A stretch of DNA of 64,000 nt from Pisaster brevispinus (taxonomy: Eukaryota; Echinodermata; Asteroidea; Forcipulatida; Asteriidae). Both the position numbers and the translations under genes were made by a program. Location: contig JAMKCF010000019.1 of the NCBI GenBank assembly GCA_023634235.1, positions 8,883,684 through 8,947,683 of the forward strand, in the 5' to 3' direction. Under the pieces are notes generated by a model. It made no database searches. It worked only from the letters and a program-made list of their open reading frames with translations, and was not told the DNA's origin. Each line of letters opens with the position of its first letter. Position 1 is the stretch's first letter. Of the stretch, positions 10,789 through 23,567 are shown piece after piece.

Positions 10789-13483
10789 GCTATGTGTACA
10801 AAAATCCCATTAGGGATGCTATTGAGGAGCGTTCGGAGTAGCCCCACCTGCTGGTCATTTCCGGTTTGAAGCTTGCCCCCCGCGACCCTAAAAGTTTGAT
10901 TTTCGGAAGCAGGGATATCCAAGGCAGAGTCAGGTACAAATTTTGTCTCTCTAGCATTTCTAGTTCATGAGTAATTTCCAAGCTTAGCACAGAATTTATT
11001 TCGGACCTTTTTGTGCCGGCTTTTACTCACTGGCGATGACGTAGGCGTGTAATACAGTGGAGTTTCGGGCAGCCCTACTTCCAGGAGGCTGGTCTCGACT
11101 ACAAAATGGTGACCTTGACGAAAATCACGGCAAAGAGAGCCCATGAGACGGGCTTTCTAATGGTGTACAAATTCCGAAAATCCAGTATTATTCTGAGGGT
11201 GATTTGACCGTCCTTACTTTGTCTTTGCTTCTTTGAAAGCTATGTGTACAAAAATCCCATTAGGGATGCTATTGAGGAGCGTTCGGAGTAGCCCCACCTG
11301 CTGGTCATTTCCGGTATGAAGCTTTCCCCCCGTGACCCTAAAAGTGTGATTTTCGGAAGCAGGGATATCCAAGGCACAGTCAGGTACAAATTTTGTCTCT
11401 CTAGCATTTCTAGTTCATGAGTTATTTCCACGTTTAGCACAGAATTTATTTCGGACCTTTTTGTGCCGGCTTTTTCTCACTGGCGATGACGTAGGCGTGT
11501 AATACAGTGGAGTTTCGGGCAGCCCTACTTCCAGGAGGCTGGTCTCGCCTAAAAAAAAATGGTGACCTTGACGAAACTCACGGAAGAGAGAGCCCATGAG
11601 ACGGGCTTTCTAATGGTGTACAACTTGTGAAAATCCAGTATTATTCTGAGGGTGATATGACCGTCCTTATTTTGTCTTTGTTTCTTTGACAGCTCTGTGT
11701 ACGAAAATCCCATTAGGGATGCTTTTGAGGAGCGTTCGGAATAGCCCCACCTGCTGGTCATTGCCGGTATGAAGCTTGCATCCCGCGACCCTAAAAGTTT
11801 GATTTTCGGAAGCAGGGATATCCAAGGCAGAGTCATGTACACATTTTGTCTCTGTAGCATTTCTAGTTCATGAGTTATTTCCATGCTTAGCACAGAACTT
11901 ATTTCGGACCTATTTGTGCCGGCTTTTTCTCACTGGCGATGACGTAGGCGTGTAATACAGTGGAGTTTCGGGCAGCCCTACTTCCAGGAGGGTGGCTTCG
12001 CCTAAAAAATTGTGACCTTGACTAAACTCACGGAATAGAGAGCCCTTGAGACGGGCTTTGTACCACTTTTGAAAATCCAGTATTATTCTGAGGGTGATTT
12101 GACCGTCCTTACTTTGTCTTTGTATCTTTGACAGCTCTGTGTACAAAAATCCCATTAGGGATGCTATTGAGGAGCGTTCGGAGTAGCCCCACCTGCTGGT
12201 CATTTCCGGTTTGAAGCTTGCCCCCCGCGACCCTAAAAGTTTGATTTTCGGAAGCAGGGATATCCAAGGCAGAGTCAGGTACAAATTTTGTCTCTCTAGC
12301 ATTTCTAGTTCATGAGTAATTTCCAAGCTTAGCACAGAATTTATTTCGGACCTTTTTGTGCCGGCTTTTACTCACTGGCGATGACGTAGGCGTGTAATAC
12401 AGTGGAGTTTCGGGCAGCCCTACTTCCAGGAGGCTGGTCTCGCCTACAAAATGGTGACCTTGACGAAACTCACGGAAAAGAGAGCCCATGAGACGGGCTT
12501 TCTAATGGTGTACAACTTGTGAAAATCCAGTATTATTCTGAGGGTGATTTGACCGTCCTTACTTTGTCTTTGCTTCTTTGAAAGCTATGTGTACAAAAAT
12601 CCCATTAGGGATGCTATTGAGGAGCGTTCGGAGTAGCCCCACCTGCTGGTCATTTCCGGTTTGAAGCTTGCCCCCCGCGACCCTAAAAGTTTGATTTTCG
12701 GAAGCAGGGATATCCAAGGCAGAGTCAGGTACAAATTTTGTCTCTCTAGCATTTCTAGTTCATGAGTAATTTCCAAGCTTAGCACAGAATTTATTTCGGA
12801 CCTTTTTGTGCCGGCTTTTACTCACTGGCGATGACGTAGGCGTGTAATACAGTGGAGTTTCGGGCAGCCCTACTTCCAGGAGGCTGGTCTCGACTACAAA
12901 ATGGTGACCTTGACGAAACTCACGGCAAAGAGAGCCCATGAGACGGGCTTTCTAATGGTGTACAAATTCCGAAAATCCAGTATTATTCTGAGGGTGATTT
13001 GACCGTCCTTACTTTGTCTTTGTATCTTTGACAGCTCTGTGTACAAAAATCCCATTAGGGATGCTATTGAGGAGCGTTCGGAGTAGCCCCACCTGCTGGT
13101 CATTTCCGGTTTGAAGCTTGCCCCCCGCGACCCTAAAAGTTTGATTTTCGGAAGCAGGGATATCCAAGGCAGAGTCAGGTACAAATTTTGTCTCTCTAGC
13201 ATTTCTAGTTCATGAGTAATTTCCAAGCTTAGCACAGAATTTATTTCGGACCTTTTTGTGCCGGCTTTTACTCACTGGCGATGACGTAGGCGTGTAATAC
13301 AGTGGAGTTTCGGGCAGCCCTACTTCCAGGAGGCTGGTCTCGCCTACAAAATGGTGACCTTGACGAAACTCACGGAAAAGAGAGCCCATGAGACGGGCTT
13401 TCTAATGGTGTACAACTTGTGAAAATCCAGTATTATTCTGAGGGTGATTTGACCGTCCTTACTTTGTCTTTGCTTCTTTGAAA
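10789..13483 (+). repeat. 6-monomer higher-order repeat, copy 2 (2,695 bp)
   Basis: Monomers start at 10789, 11239, 11692, 12134, 12584 and 13034. The first three repeat 8094, 8544 and 8997 with rare changes, such as GTGATATGACC near 11,652 and GCATCCCGCG near 11,778. The right part of the fourth and the fifth and sixth monomers differ from copy 1. Here they are an 8094-type and a 12134-type unit, so the block length is kept while part of the content was replaced. Confidence 0.85.
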
Positions 13484-15278
13484 GCTATGTGTACAAAAAT
13501 CCCATTAGGGATGCTATTGAGGAGCGTTCGGAGTAGCCCCACCTGCTGGTCATTTCCGGTTTGAAGCTTGCCCCCCGCGACCCTAAAAGTTTGATTTTCG
13601 GAAGCAGGGATATCCAAGGCAGAGTCAGGTACAAATTTTGTCTCTCTAGCATTTCTAGTTCATGAGTAATTTCCAAGCTTAGCACAGAATTTATTTCGGA
13701 CCTTTTTGTGCCGGCTTTTACTCACTGGCGATGACGTAGGCGTGTAATACAGTGGAGTTTCGGGCAGCCCTACTTCCAGGAGGCTGGTCTCGACTACAAA
13801 ATGGTGACCTTGACGAAACTCACGGCAAAGAGAGCCCATGAGACGGGCTTTCTAATGGTGTACAAATTCCGAAAATCCAGTATTATTCTGAGGGTGATTT
13901 GACCGTCCTTACTTTGTCTTTGCTTCTTTGAAAGCTATGTGTACAAAAATCCCATTAGGGATGCTATTGAGGAGCGTTCGGAGTAGCCCCACCTGCTGGT
14001 CATTTCCGGTATGAAGCTTTCCCCCCGTGACCCTAAAAGTGTGATTTTCGGAAGCAGGGATATCCAAGGCACAGTCAGGTACAAATTTTGTCTCTCTAGC
14101 ATTTCTAGTTCATGAGTTATTTCCACGTTTAGCACAGAATTTATTTCGGACCTTTTTGTGCCGGCTTTTTCTCACTGGCGATGACGTAGGCGTGTAATAC
14201 AGTGGAGTTTCGGGCAGCCCTACTTCCAGGAGGCTGGTCTCGCCTAAAAAAAAATGGTGACCTTGACGAAACTCACGGAAGAGAGAGCCCATGAGACGGG
14301 CTTTCTAATGGTGTACAACTTGTGAAAATCCAGTATTATTCTGAGGGTGATTTGACCGTCCTTATTTTGTCTTTGTTTCTTTGACAGCTCTGTGTACGAA
14401 AATCCCATTAGGGATGCTTTTGAGGAGCGTTCGGAATAGCCCCACCTGCTGGTCATTGCCGGTATGAAGCTTGCCCCCCGCGACCCTAAAAGTTTGATTT
14501 TCGGAAGCAGGGATATCCAAGGCAGAGTCATGTACACATTTTGTCTCTGTAGCATTTCTAGTTCATGAGTTATTTCCATGCTTAGCACAGAACTTATTTC
14601 GGACCTATTTGTGCCGGCTTTTTCTCACTGGCGATGATGTAGGCGTGTAATACAGTGGAGTTTCGGGCAGCCCTACTTCCAGGAGGGTGGCTTCGCCTAA
14701 AAAATTGTGACCTTGACTAAACTCACGGAATAGAGAGCCCTTGAGACGGGCTTTGTACCACTTTTGAAAATCCAGTATTATTCTGAGGGTGATTTGACCG
14801 TCCTTACTTTGTCTTTGTATCTTTGACAGCTCTGTGTACAAAAATCCCATTAGGGATGCTATTGAGGAGCGTTCGGAGTAGCCCCACCTGCTGGTCATTT
14901 CCGGTTTGAAGCTTGCCCCCCGCGACCCTAAAAGTTTGATTTTCGGAAGCAGGGATATCCAAGGCAGAGTCAGGTACAAATTTTGTCTCTCTAGCATTTC
15001 TAGTTCATGAGTAATTTCCAAGCTTAGCACAGAATTTATTTCGGACCTTTTTGTGCCGGCTTTTACTCACTGGCGATGACGTAGGCGTGTAATACAGTGG
15101 AGTTTCGGGCAGCCCTACTTCCAGGAGGCTGGTCTCGCCTACAAAATGGTGACCTTGACGAAACTCACGGAAAAGAGAGCCCATGAGACGGGCTTTCTAA
15201 TGGTGTACAAATTCCGAAAATCCAGTATTATTCTGAGGGTGATTTGACCGTCCTTACTTTGTCTTTGCTTCTTTGAAA
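13484..15278 (+). repeat. 6-monomer higher-order repeat, copy 3 (core only)
   Basis: Monomers start at 13484, 13934, 14387 and 14829 and repeat the core series 8094/8544/8997/9439. After this the array continues into another set of monomers (15279 on), which lengthens the spacing to the next core copy (13934 to 17081) to 3,147 bp, or seven monomers. Confidence 0.85.
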
Positions 15279-17080
15279 GCTATGTGTACAAAAATCCCAT
15301 TAGGGATGCTATTGAGGAGCGTTCGGAGTAGCCCCACCTGCTGGTCATTTCCGGTATGAAGCTTTCCAACCGTGACCCTAAAAGTGTGATTTTCGGAAGC
15401 AGGGATATCCAAGGCAGAGTCAGGTACAAATTTTGTCTCTCTAGCATTTCTAGTTCATGAGTTATTTCCACGTTTAGCACAGAATTTATTTCGGACCTTT
15501 TTGTGCCGGCTTTTTCTCACTGGCGATGACGTAGGCGTGTAATACAGTGGAGTTTCGGGCAGCCCTACTTCCAGGAGGCTGGTCTCGCCTAAAAAAAATG
15601 GTGACCTTGACGAAACTCACGGTAGAGAGAGCCCATGAGACGGGCTTTCTAATGGTGTACAACTTGTGAAAATCCAGTATTATTGTGAGGGTGATTTGAA
15701 CGTCCTTATTTTGTCTTTGTTTCTTTGACAGCTCTGTGTACGAAAATCCCATTAGGGATGCTTTTGAGGAGCGTCCGGAGTAGCCCCACCTGCTGGTCAT
15801 TGCCGGTATGAAGCTTGCCCCCCGCGACCCTAAAAGTTTGATTTTCGGAAGCAGGGATATCCAAGGCAGAGTCATGTACACATTTTGTCTCTGTAGCATT
15901 TCTAGTTCATGAGTTATTTCCACGTTTAGCACAGAATTTATTTCGGACCTTTTTGTGCCGGCTTTTTCTCACTGGCGATGACGTAGGCGTGTAATACAGT
16001 GGAGTTTCGGGCAGCCCTCATTCCAGGAGGCTGGTCTCGCCTACAAAATGGTGACCTTGACGAAACTCACGGAAAAGAGAGCTAATGAGACGGGCTTTCT
16101 AATGGTGTACAACTTGTGAAAATCCAGTATTATTCTGAGGGTGATTTGACCGTCCTTACTTTGTCTTTGTTTCTTTGACAGCTCTGCGTTCAAAAATCCC
16201 ATTAGGGATGCTATTAAGGAGCGTTTGGAGTAGCCCCACCTGCTGGTCATTTCCGGTATGAAGCTTGCCCCCCGCGACCCTAAAAGTTTTTTTTTCGTTA
16301 GCAGGGATATCCAAGGCACACTCGGGTACAAATTTTGTCTCTCTAGCATTTCTAGTTCATGAGTTATTTCCAAGCTTAGCACAGAATTTATTTCGGACCT
16401 TTTTGTGCCGGCTTTTTCTCACTGGCGATGACGTAGGCGTGTAATACAGTGGAGTTTCGGGGAGCCCTACTTCCAGGAGGCTGACTTCGCTTACAAAATG
16501 GTGACCTTGACGAAACTCACGGAAGAAAGAGCCCATGAGACGGGCTTTCTAATGGTGTACAACTTGTGAAAATCCAGTATTATTCTGAGGGTGATTTGAC
16601 CGTCCTTACTTTGTCTTTGTTTCTTTGAAAGCTGTGTGTACAAAAATCCCATTAGGGATGCTATTGAGGAGCTTTCGGAGTAGCCCCACCTGCTGGTCAT
16701 TTCCGGTATGAAGCTTGCCCCCTGCGACCCTAAAAGAGTGATTTTCAGAAGCAGGGATATCCAAGGCAGAGTCAGGTACAAATTTTGTTTCTGTAGCATT
16801 TCTAGTTCATGAGTAATTTCCAAGCTTAGCACAGAATTTATTTCGGACCTTTTTGTGCCGGCTTTTACTCACTGGCGATGACGTAGGCGTGTAATACAGT
16901 GGAGTTTCGGGCAGCCCTACTTCCAGGAGGCTGGTCTCGACTACAAAATGGTGACCTTGACGAAACTCACGGCAAAGAGAGCCCATGAGACGGGCTTTCT
17001 AATGGTGTACAAATTCCGAAAATCCAGTATTATTCTGAGGGTGATTTGACCGTCCTTACTTTGTCTTTGCTTCTTTGAAA
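15279..17080 (+). repeat. Four-monomer block repeated 6,738 bp downstream, copy 1
   Basis: Monomers start at 15279 (CGGTAGAGAG, run of eight A, CCAACCGTG), 15731 (GTCCGGAG, CCCTCATTCC, GAGCTAATGAG), 16181 (CTCTGCGTTC, GTTTGGAG, run of nine T before CGTTAGC, GGGGAGCCC) and 16631 (GCTGTGTG, GAGCTTTCGG, CTGTAGC). The same four types in the same order start at 22017, 22469, 22919 and 23368. Confidence 0.87.
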
Positions 17081-19776
17081 GCTATGTGTACAAAAATCCC
17101 ATTAGGGATGCTATTGAGGAGCGTTCGGAGTAGCCCCACCTGCTGGTCATTTCCGGTATGAAGCTTTCCCCCCGTGACCCTAAAAGTGTGATTTTCGGAA
17201 GCAGGGATATCCAAGGCACAGTCAGGTACAAATTTTGTCTCTCTAGCATTTCTAGTTCATGAGTTATTTCCACGTTTAGCACAGAATTTATTTCGGACCT
17301 TTTTGTGCCGGCTTTTTCTCACTGGCGATGACGTAGGCGTGTAATACAGTGGAGTTTCGGGCAGCCCTACTTCCAGGAGGCTGGTCTCGCCTAAAAAAAA
17401 ATGGTGACCTTGACGAAACTCACGGAAGAGAGAGCCCATGAGACGGGCTTTCTAATGGTGTACAACTTGTGAAAATCCAGTATTATTCTGAGGGTGATTT
17501 GACCGTCCTTATTTTGTCTTTGTTTCTTTGACAGCTCTGTGTACGAAAGTCCCATTAGGGATGCTTTTGAGGAGCGTTCGGAATAGCCCCACCTGCTGGT
17601 CATTGCCGGTATGAAGCTTGCCCCCCGCGACCCTAAAAGTTTGATTTTCGGAAGCAGGGATATCCAAGGCAGAGTCATGTACACATTTTGTCTCTGTAGC
17701 ATTTCTAGTTCATGAGTTATTTCCATGCTTAGCACAGAACTTATTTCGGACCTATTTGTGCCGGCTTTTTCTCACTGGCGATGACGTAGGCGTGTAATAC
17801 AGTGGAGTTTCGGGCAGCCCTACTTCCAGGAGGGTGGCTTCGCCTAAAAAATTGTGACCTTGACTAAACTCACGGAATAGAGAGCCCTTGAGACGGGCTT
17901 TGTACCACTTTTGAAAATCCAGTATTATTCTGAGGGTGATTTGACCGTCCTTACTTTGTCTTTGTATCTTTGACAGCTCTGTGTACAAAAATCCCATTAG
18001 GGATGCTATTGAGGAGCGTTCGGAGTAGCCCCACCTGCTGGTCATTTCCGGTTTGAAGCTTGCCCCCCGCGACCCTAAAAGTTTGATTTTCGGAAGCAGG
18101 GATATCCAAGGCAGAGTCAGGTACAAATTTTGTCTCTCTAGCATTTCTAGTTCATGAGTAATTTCCAAGCTTAGCACAGAATTTATTTCGGACCTTTTTG
18201 TGCCGGCTTTTACTCACTGGCGATGACGTAGGCGTGTAATACAGTGGAGTTTCGGGCAGCCCTACTTCCAGGAGGCTGGTCTCGCCTACAAAATGGTGAC
18301 CTTGACGAAACTCACGGAAAAGAGAGCCCATGAGACGGGCTTTCTAATGGTGTACAAATTCCGAAAATCCAGTATTATTCTGAGGGTGATTTGACCGTCC
18401 TTACTTTGTCTTTGCTTCTTTGAAAGCTATGTGTACAAAAATCCCATTAGGGATGCTATTGAGGAGCGTTCGGAGTAGCCCCACCTGCTGGTCATTTCCG
18501 GTATGAAGCTTTCCCCCCGTGACCCTAAAAGTGTGATTTTCGGAAGCAGGGATATCCAAGGCAGAGTCAGGTACAAATTTTGTCTCTCTAGCATTTCTAG
18601 TTCATGAGTTATTTCCACGTTTAGCACAGAATTTATTTCGGACCTTTTTGTGCCGGCTTTTTCTCACTGGCGATGACGTAGGCGTGTAATACAGTGGAGT
18701 TTCGGGCAGCCCTACTTCCAGGAGGCTGGTCTCGCCTAAAAAAAATGGTGACCTTGACGAAACTCACGGTAGAGAGAGCCCATGAGACGGGCTTTCTAAT
18801 GGTGTACAACTTGTCAAAATCCAGTATTATTCTGAGGGTGATTTGACCGTCCTTACTTTGTCTTTGTTTCTTTGACAGCTCTGCGTTCAAAAATCCCATT
18901 AGGGATGCTATTAAGGAGCGTTTGGAGTAGCCCCACCTGCTGGTCATTTCCGGTATGAAGCTTGCCCCCGCGACCCTAAAAGTTTTTTTTTCGTTAGCAG
19001 GGATATCCAAGGCAGACTCGGGTACAAATTTTGTCTCTCTAGCATTTCTAGTTCATGATTTATTTCCAAGCTTAGCACAGAATTTATTTCGGACCTTTTT
19101 GTGCCGGCTTTTTCTCACTGGCGATGACGTAGGCGTGTAATACAGTGGAGTTTCGGGGAGCCCTACTTCCAGGAGGCTGACTTCGCTTACAAAATGGTGA
19201 CCTTGACGAAACTCACGGAAGAAATAGCCCATGAGACGGGCTTTCTAATGGTGTACAACTTGTGAAAATCCAGTATTATTCTGAGGGTGATTTGACCGTC
19301 CTTACTTTGTCTTTGTTTCTTTGAAAGCTGTGTGTACAAAAATCCCATTAGGGATGCTATTGAGGAGCTTTCGGAGTAGCCCCACCTGCTGGTCATTTCC
19401 GGTATGAAGCTTGCCCCCTGCGACCCTAAAAGTTTGATTTTCAGAAGCAGGGATATCCAAGGCAGAGTCAGGTACAAATTTTGTTTCTGTAGCATTTCTA
19501 GTCCATGAGTAATTTCCAAGCTTAGCACAGAATTTATTTCGGACCTTTTTGTGCCGGCTTTTACTCACTGGCGATGACGTAGGCGTGTAATACAGTGGAG
19601 TTTCGGGCAGCCCTACTTCCAGGAGGCTGGTCTCGACTACAAAATGGTGACCTTGACGAAACTCACGGCAAAGAGAGCCCATGAGACGGGCTTTCTAATG
19701 GTGTACAAATTCCGAAAATCCAGTATTATTCTGAGGGTGATTTGACCGTCCTTACTTTGTCTTTGCTTCTTTGAAA
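17081..19776 (+). repeat. 6-monomer HOR, variant copy (2,696 bp)
   Basis: Monomers start at 17081, 17534, 17976, 18426, 18878 and 19327. The core monomers 8544-, 8997- and 9439-type are followed by 15279-, 16181- and 16631-type units. Compared with 13934-17080 it lacks one monomer of the 15731 type. The 18426 unit changes after CGGTAGAGAGAGCCC to a different right end (ACTTGTCAAAATCC), which places the fusion near 18,790-18,815. Confidence 0.82.
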
Positions 19777-20671
19777 GCTATGTGTACAAAAATCCCATTA
19801 GGGATGCTATTGAGGAGCGTTCGGAGTAGCCCCACCTGCTGGTCATTTCCGGTATGAAGCTTTCCCCCCGTGACCCTAAAAGTGTGATTTTCGGAAGCAG
19901 GGATATCCAAGGCACAGTCAGGTACAAATTTTGTCTCTCTAGCATTTCTAGTTCATGAGTTATTTCCACGTTTAGCACAGAATTTATTTCGGACCTTTTT
20001 GTGCCGGCTTTTTCTCACTGGCGATGACGTAGGCGTGTAATACAGTGGAGTTTCGGGCAGCCCTACTTCCAGGAGGCTGGTCTCGCCTAAAAAAAAATGG
20101 TGACCTTGACGAAACTCACGGAAGAGAGAGCCCATGAGACGGGCTTTCTAATGGTGTACAACTTGTGAAAATCCAGTATTATTCTGAGGGTGATTTGACC
20201 GTCCTTATTTTGTCTTTGTTTCTTTGACAGCTCTGTGTACGAAAATCCCATTAGGGATGCTTTTGAGGAGCGTTCGGAATAGCCCCACCTGCTGGTCATT
20301 GCCGGTATGAAGCTTGCCCCCCGCGACCCTAAAAGTTTGATTTTCGGAAGCAGGGATATCCAAGGCAGAGTCATGTACACATTTTGTCTCTGTAGCATTT
20401 CTAGTTCATGAGTTATTTCCATGCTTAGCACAGAACTTATTTCGGACCTATTTGTGCCGGCTTTTTCTCACTGGCGATGACGTAGGCGTGTAATACAGTG
20501 GAGTTTCGGGCAGCCCTACTTCCAGGAGGGTGGCTTCGCCTAAAAAATTGTGACCTTGACTAAACTCACGGAATAGAGAGCCCTTGAGACGGGCTTTGTA
20601 CCACTTTTGAAAATCCAGTATTATTCTGAGGGTGATTTGACCGTCCTTACTTTGTCTTTGTATCTTTGACA
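19777..20671 (+). repeat. Two-monomer expansion (895 bp), copy 1
   Basis: Monomers at 19777 (8544 type) and 20230 (8997 type with the 8-bp deletion) recur directly downstream at 895-bp spacing. Nowhere else in the 8-23 kb region does the 8544/8997 pair occur twice in a row. Confidence 0.85.
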
Positions 20672-21566
20672 GCTCTGTGTACAAAAATCCCATTAGGGAT
20701 GCTATTGAGGAGCGTTCGGAGTAGCCCCACCTGCTGGTCATTTCCGGTATGAAGCTTTCCCCCCGTGACCCTAAAAGTGTGATTTTCGGAAGCAGGGATA
20801 TCCAAGGCACAGTCAGGTACAAATTTTGTCTCTCTAGCATTTCTAGTTCATGAGTTATTTCCACGTTTAGCACAGAATTTATTTCGGACCTTTTTGTGCC
20901 GGCTTTTTCTCACTGGCGATGACGTAGGCGTGTAATACAGTGGAGTTTCGGGCAGCCCTACTTCCAGGAGGCTGGTCTCGCCTAAAAAAAAATGGTGACC
21001 TTGACGAAACTCACGGAAGAGAGAGCCCATGAGACGGGCTTTCTAATGGTGTACAACTTGTGAAAATCCAGTATTATTCTGAGGGTGATTTGACCGTCCT
21101 TATTTTGTCTTTGTTTCTTTGACAGCTCTGTGTACGAAAATCCCATTAGGGATGCTTTTGAGGAGCGTTCGGAATAGCCCCACCTGCTGGTCATTGCCGG
21201 TATGAAGCTTGCCCCCCGCGACCCTAAAAGTTTGATTTTCGGAAGCAGGGATATCCAAGGCAGAGTCATGTACACATTTTGTCTCTGTAGCATTTCTAGT
21301 TCATGAGTTATTTCCATGCTTAGCACAGAACTTATTTCGGACCTATTTGTGCCGGCTTTTTCTCACTGGCGATGACGTAGGCGTGTAATACAGTGGAGTT
21401 TCGGGCAGCCCTACTTCCAGGAGGGTGGCTTCGCCTAAAAAATTGTGACCTTGACTAAACTCACGGAATAGAGAGCCCTTGAGACGGGCTTTGTACCACT
21501 TTTGAAAATCCAGTATTATTCTGAGGGTGATTTGACCGTCCTTACTTTGTCTTTGTATCTTTGACA
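20672..21566 (+). repeat. Two-monomer expansion (895 bp), copy 2, starting with a chimeric monomer
   Basis: The 20672 unit begins like the 17976 type (CTCTGTGTACAAAAATCC after GTATCTTTGACAG). Before position 20,760 it becomes the 8544 type (GCTTTCCCCCCGTG, GGCACAGTC, CACGTTTAGC, nine A). The 21125 unit repeats 20230. A crossover between a 9439-type and an 8544-type monomer, between about 20,690 and 20,750, explains the extra pair. Confidence 0.8.
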
Positions 21567-23567
21567 GCTCTGTGTACAAAAATCCCATTAGGGATGCTAT
21601 TGAGGAGCGTTCGGAGTAGCCCCACCTGCTGGTCATTTCCGGTTTGAAGCTTGCCCCCCGCGACCCTAAAAGTTTGATTTTCGGAAGCAGGGATATCCAA
21701 GGCAGAGTCAGGTACAAATTTTGTCTCTCTAGCATTTCTAGTTCATGAGTAATTTCCAAGCTTAGCACAGAATTTATTTCGGACCTTTTTGTGCCGGCTT
21801 TTACTCACTGGCGATGACGTAGGCGTGTAATACAGTGGAGTTTCGGGCAGCCCTACTTCCAGGAGGCTGGTCTCGCCTACAAAATGGTGACCTTGACGAA
21901 ACTCACGGAAAAGAGAGCCCATGAGACGGGCTTTCTAATGGTGTACAAATTCCGAAAATCCAGTATTATTCTGAGGGTGATTTGACCGTCCTTACTTTGT
22001 CTTTGCTTCTTTGAAAGCTATGTGTACAAAAATCCCATTAGGGATGCTATTGAGGAGCGTTCGGAGTAGCCCCACCTGCTGGTCATTTCCGGTATGAAGC
22101 TTTCCCCCCGTGACCCTAAAAGTGTGATTTTCGGAAGCAGGGATATCCAAGGCAGAGTCAGGTACAAATTTTGTCTCTCTAGCATTTCTAGTTCATGAGT
22201 TATTTCCACGTTTAGCACAGAATTTATTTCGGACCTTTTTGTGCCGGCTTTTTCTCACTGGCGATGACGTAGGCGTGTAATACAGTGGAGTTTCGGGCAG
22301 CCCTACTTCCAGGAGGCTGGTCTCGCCTAAAAAAAATGGTGACCTTGACGAAACTCACGGTAGAGAGAGCCCATGAGACGGGCTTTCTAATGGTGTACAA
22401 CTTGTGAAAATCCAGTATTATTGTGAGGGTGATTTGAACGTCCTTATTTTGTCTTTGTTTCTTTGACAGCTCTGTGTACGAAAATCCCATTAGGGATGCT
22501 TTTGAGGAGCGTCCGGAGTAGCCCCACCTGCTGGTCATTGCCGGTATGAAGCTTGCCCCCCGCGACCCTAAAAGTTTGATTTTCGGAAGCAGGGATATCC
22601 AAGGCAGAGTCATGTACACATTTTGTCTCTGTAGCATTTCTAGTTCATGAGTTATTTCCACGTTTAGCACAGAATTTATTTCGGACCTTTTTGTGCCGGC
22701 TTTTTCTCACTGGCGATGACGTAGGCGTGTAATACAGTGGAGTTTCGGGCAGCCCTCATTCCAGGAGGCTGGTCTCGCCTACAAAATGGTGACCTTGACG
22801 AAACTCACGGAAAAGAGAGCTAATGAGACGGGCTTTCTAATGGTGTACAACTTGTGAAAATCCAGTATTATTCTGAGGGTGATTTGACCGTCCTTACTTT
22901 GTCTTTGTTTCTTTGACAGCTCTGCGTTCAAAAATCCCATTAGGGATGCTATTAAGGAGCGTTTGGAGTAGCCCCACCTGCTGGTCATTTCCGGTATGAA
23001 GCTTGCCCCCCGCGACCCTAAAAGTTTTTTTTCGTTAGCAGGCATATCCAAGGCAGACTCGGGTACAAATTTTGTCTCTCTAGCATTTCTAGTTCATGAG
23101 TTATTTCCAAGCTTAGCACAGAATTTATTTCGGACCTTTTTGTGCCGGCTTTTTCTCACTGGCGATGACGTAGGCGTGTAATACAGTGGAGTTTCGGGGA
23201 GCCCTACTTCCAGGAGGCTGACTTCGCTTACAAAATGGTGACCTTGACGAAACTCACGGAAGAAAGAGCCCATGAGACGGGCTTTCTAATGGTGTACAAC
23301 TTGTGAAAATCCAGTATTATTCTGAGGGTGATTTGACCGTCCTTACTTTGTCTTTGTTTCTTTGAAAGCTGTGTGTACAAAAATCCCATTAGGGATGCTA
23401 TTGAGGAGCTTTCGGAGTAGCCCCACCTGCTGGTCATTTCCGGTATGAAGCTTGCCCCCTGCGACCCTAAAAGTTTGATTTTCAGAAGCAGGGATATCCA
23501 AGGCAGAGTCAGGTACAAATTTTGTTTCTGTAGCATTTCTAGTTCATGAGTTATTTCCATGCTTAGC
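21567..23567 (+). repeat. 9439-type monomer plus four-monomer block, copy 2
   Basis: Monomers start at 21567, 22017, 22469, 22919 and 23368. The last four match 15279-17080, with small differences: eight rather than nine T before CGTTAGC near 23,030, and CCCCCCGTG where copy 1 has CCAACCGTG. After about 23,545 the last monomer leaves this family, with GAGTTATTTCCATGC instead of GAGTAATTTCCAAGC. That marks the border with the next domain. Confidence 0.85.

Noticed and set aside
18955..19140. Plus-strand 61-codon frames (also at 22,996, 30,472, 45,511 and 63,785) as small genes
   Set aside because: They appear only where a 1- or 2-bp deletion or insertion in the C-run, T-run or GGAAGAGGG stretch happens to open a frame. 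They are frame accidents of the same repeat.
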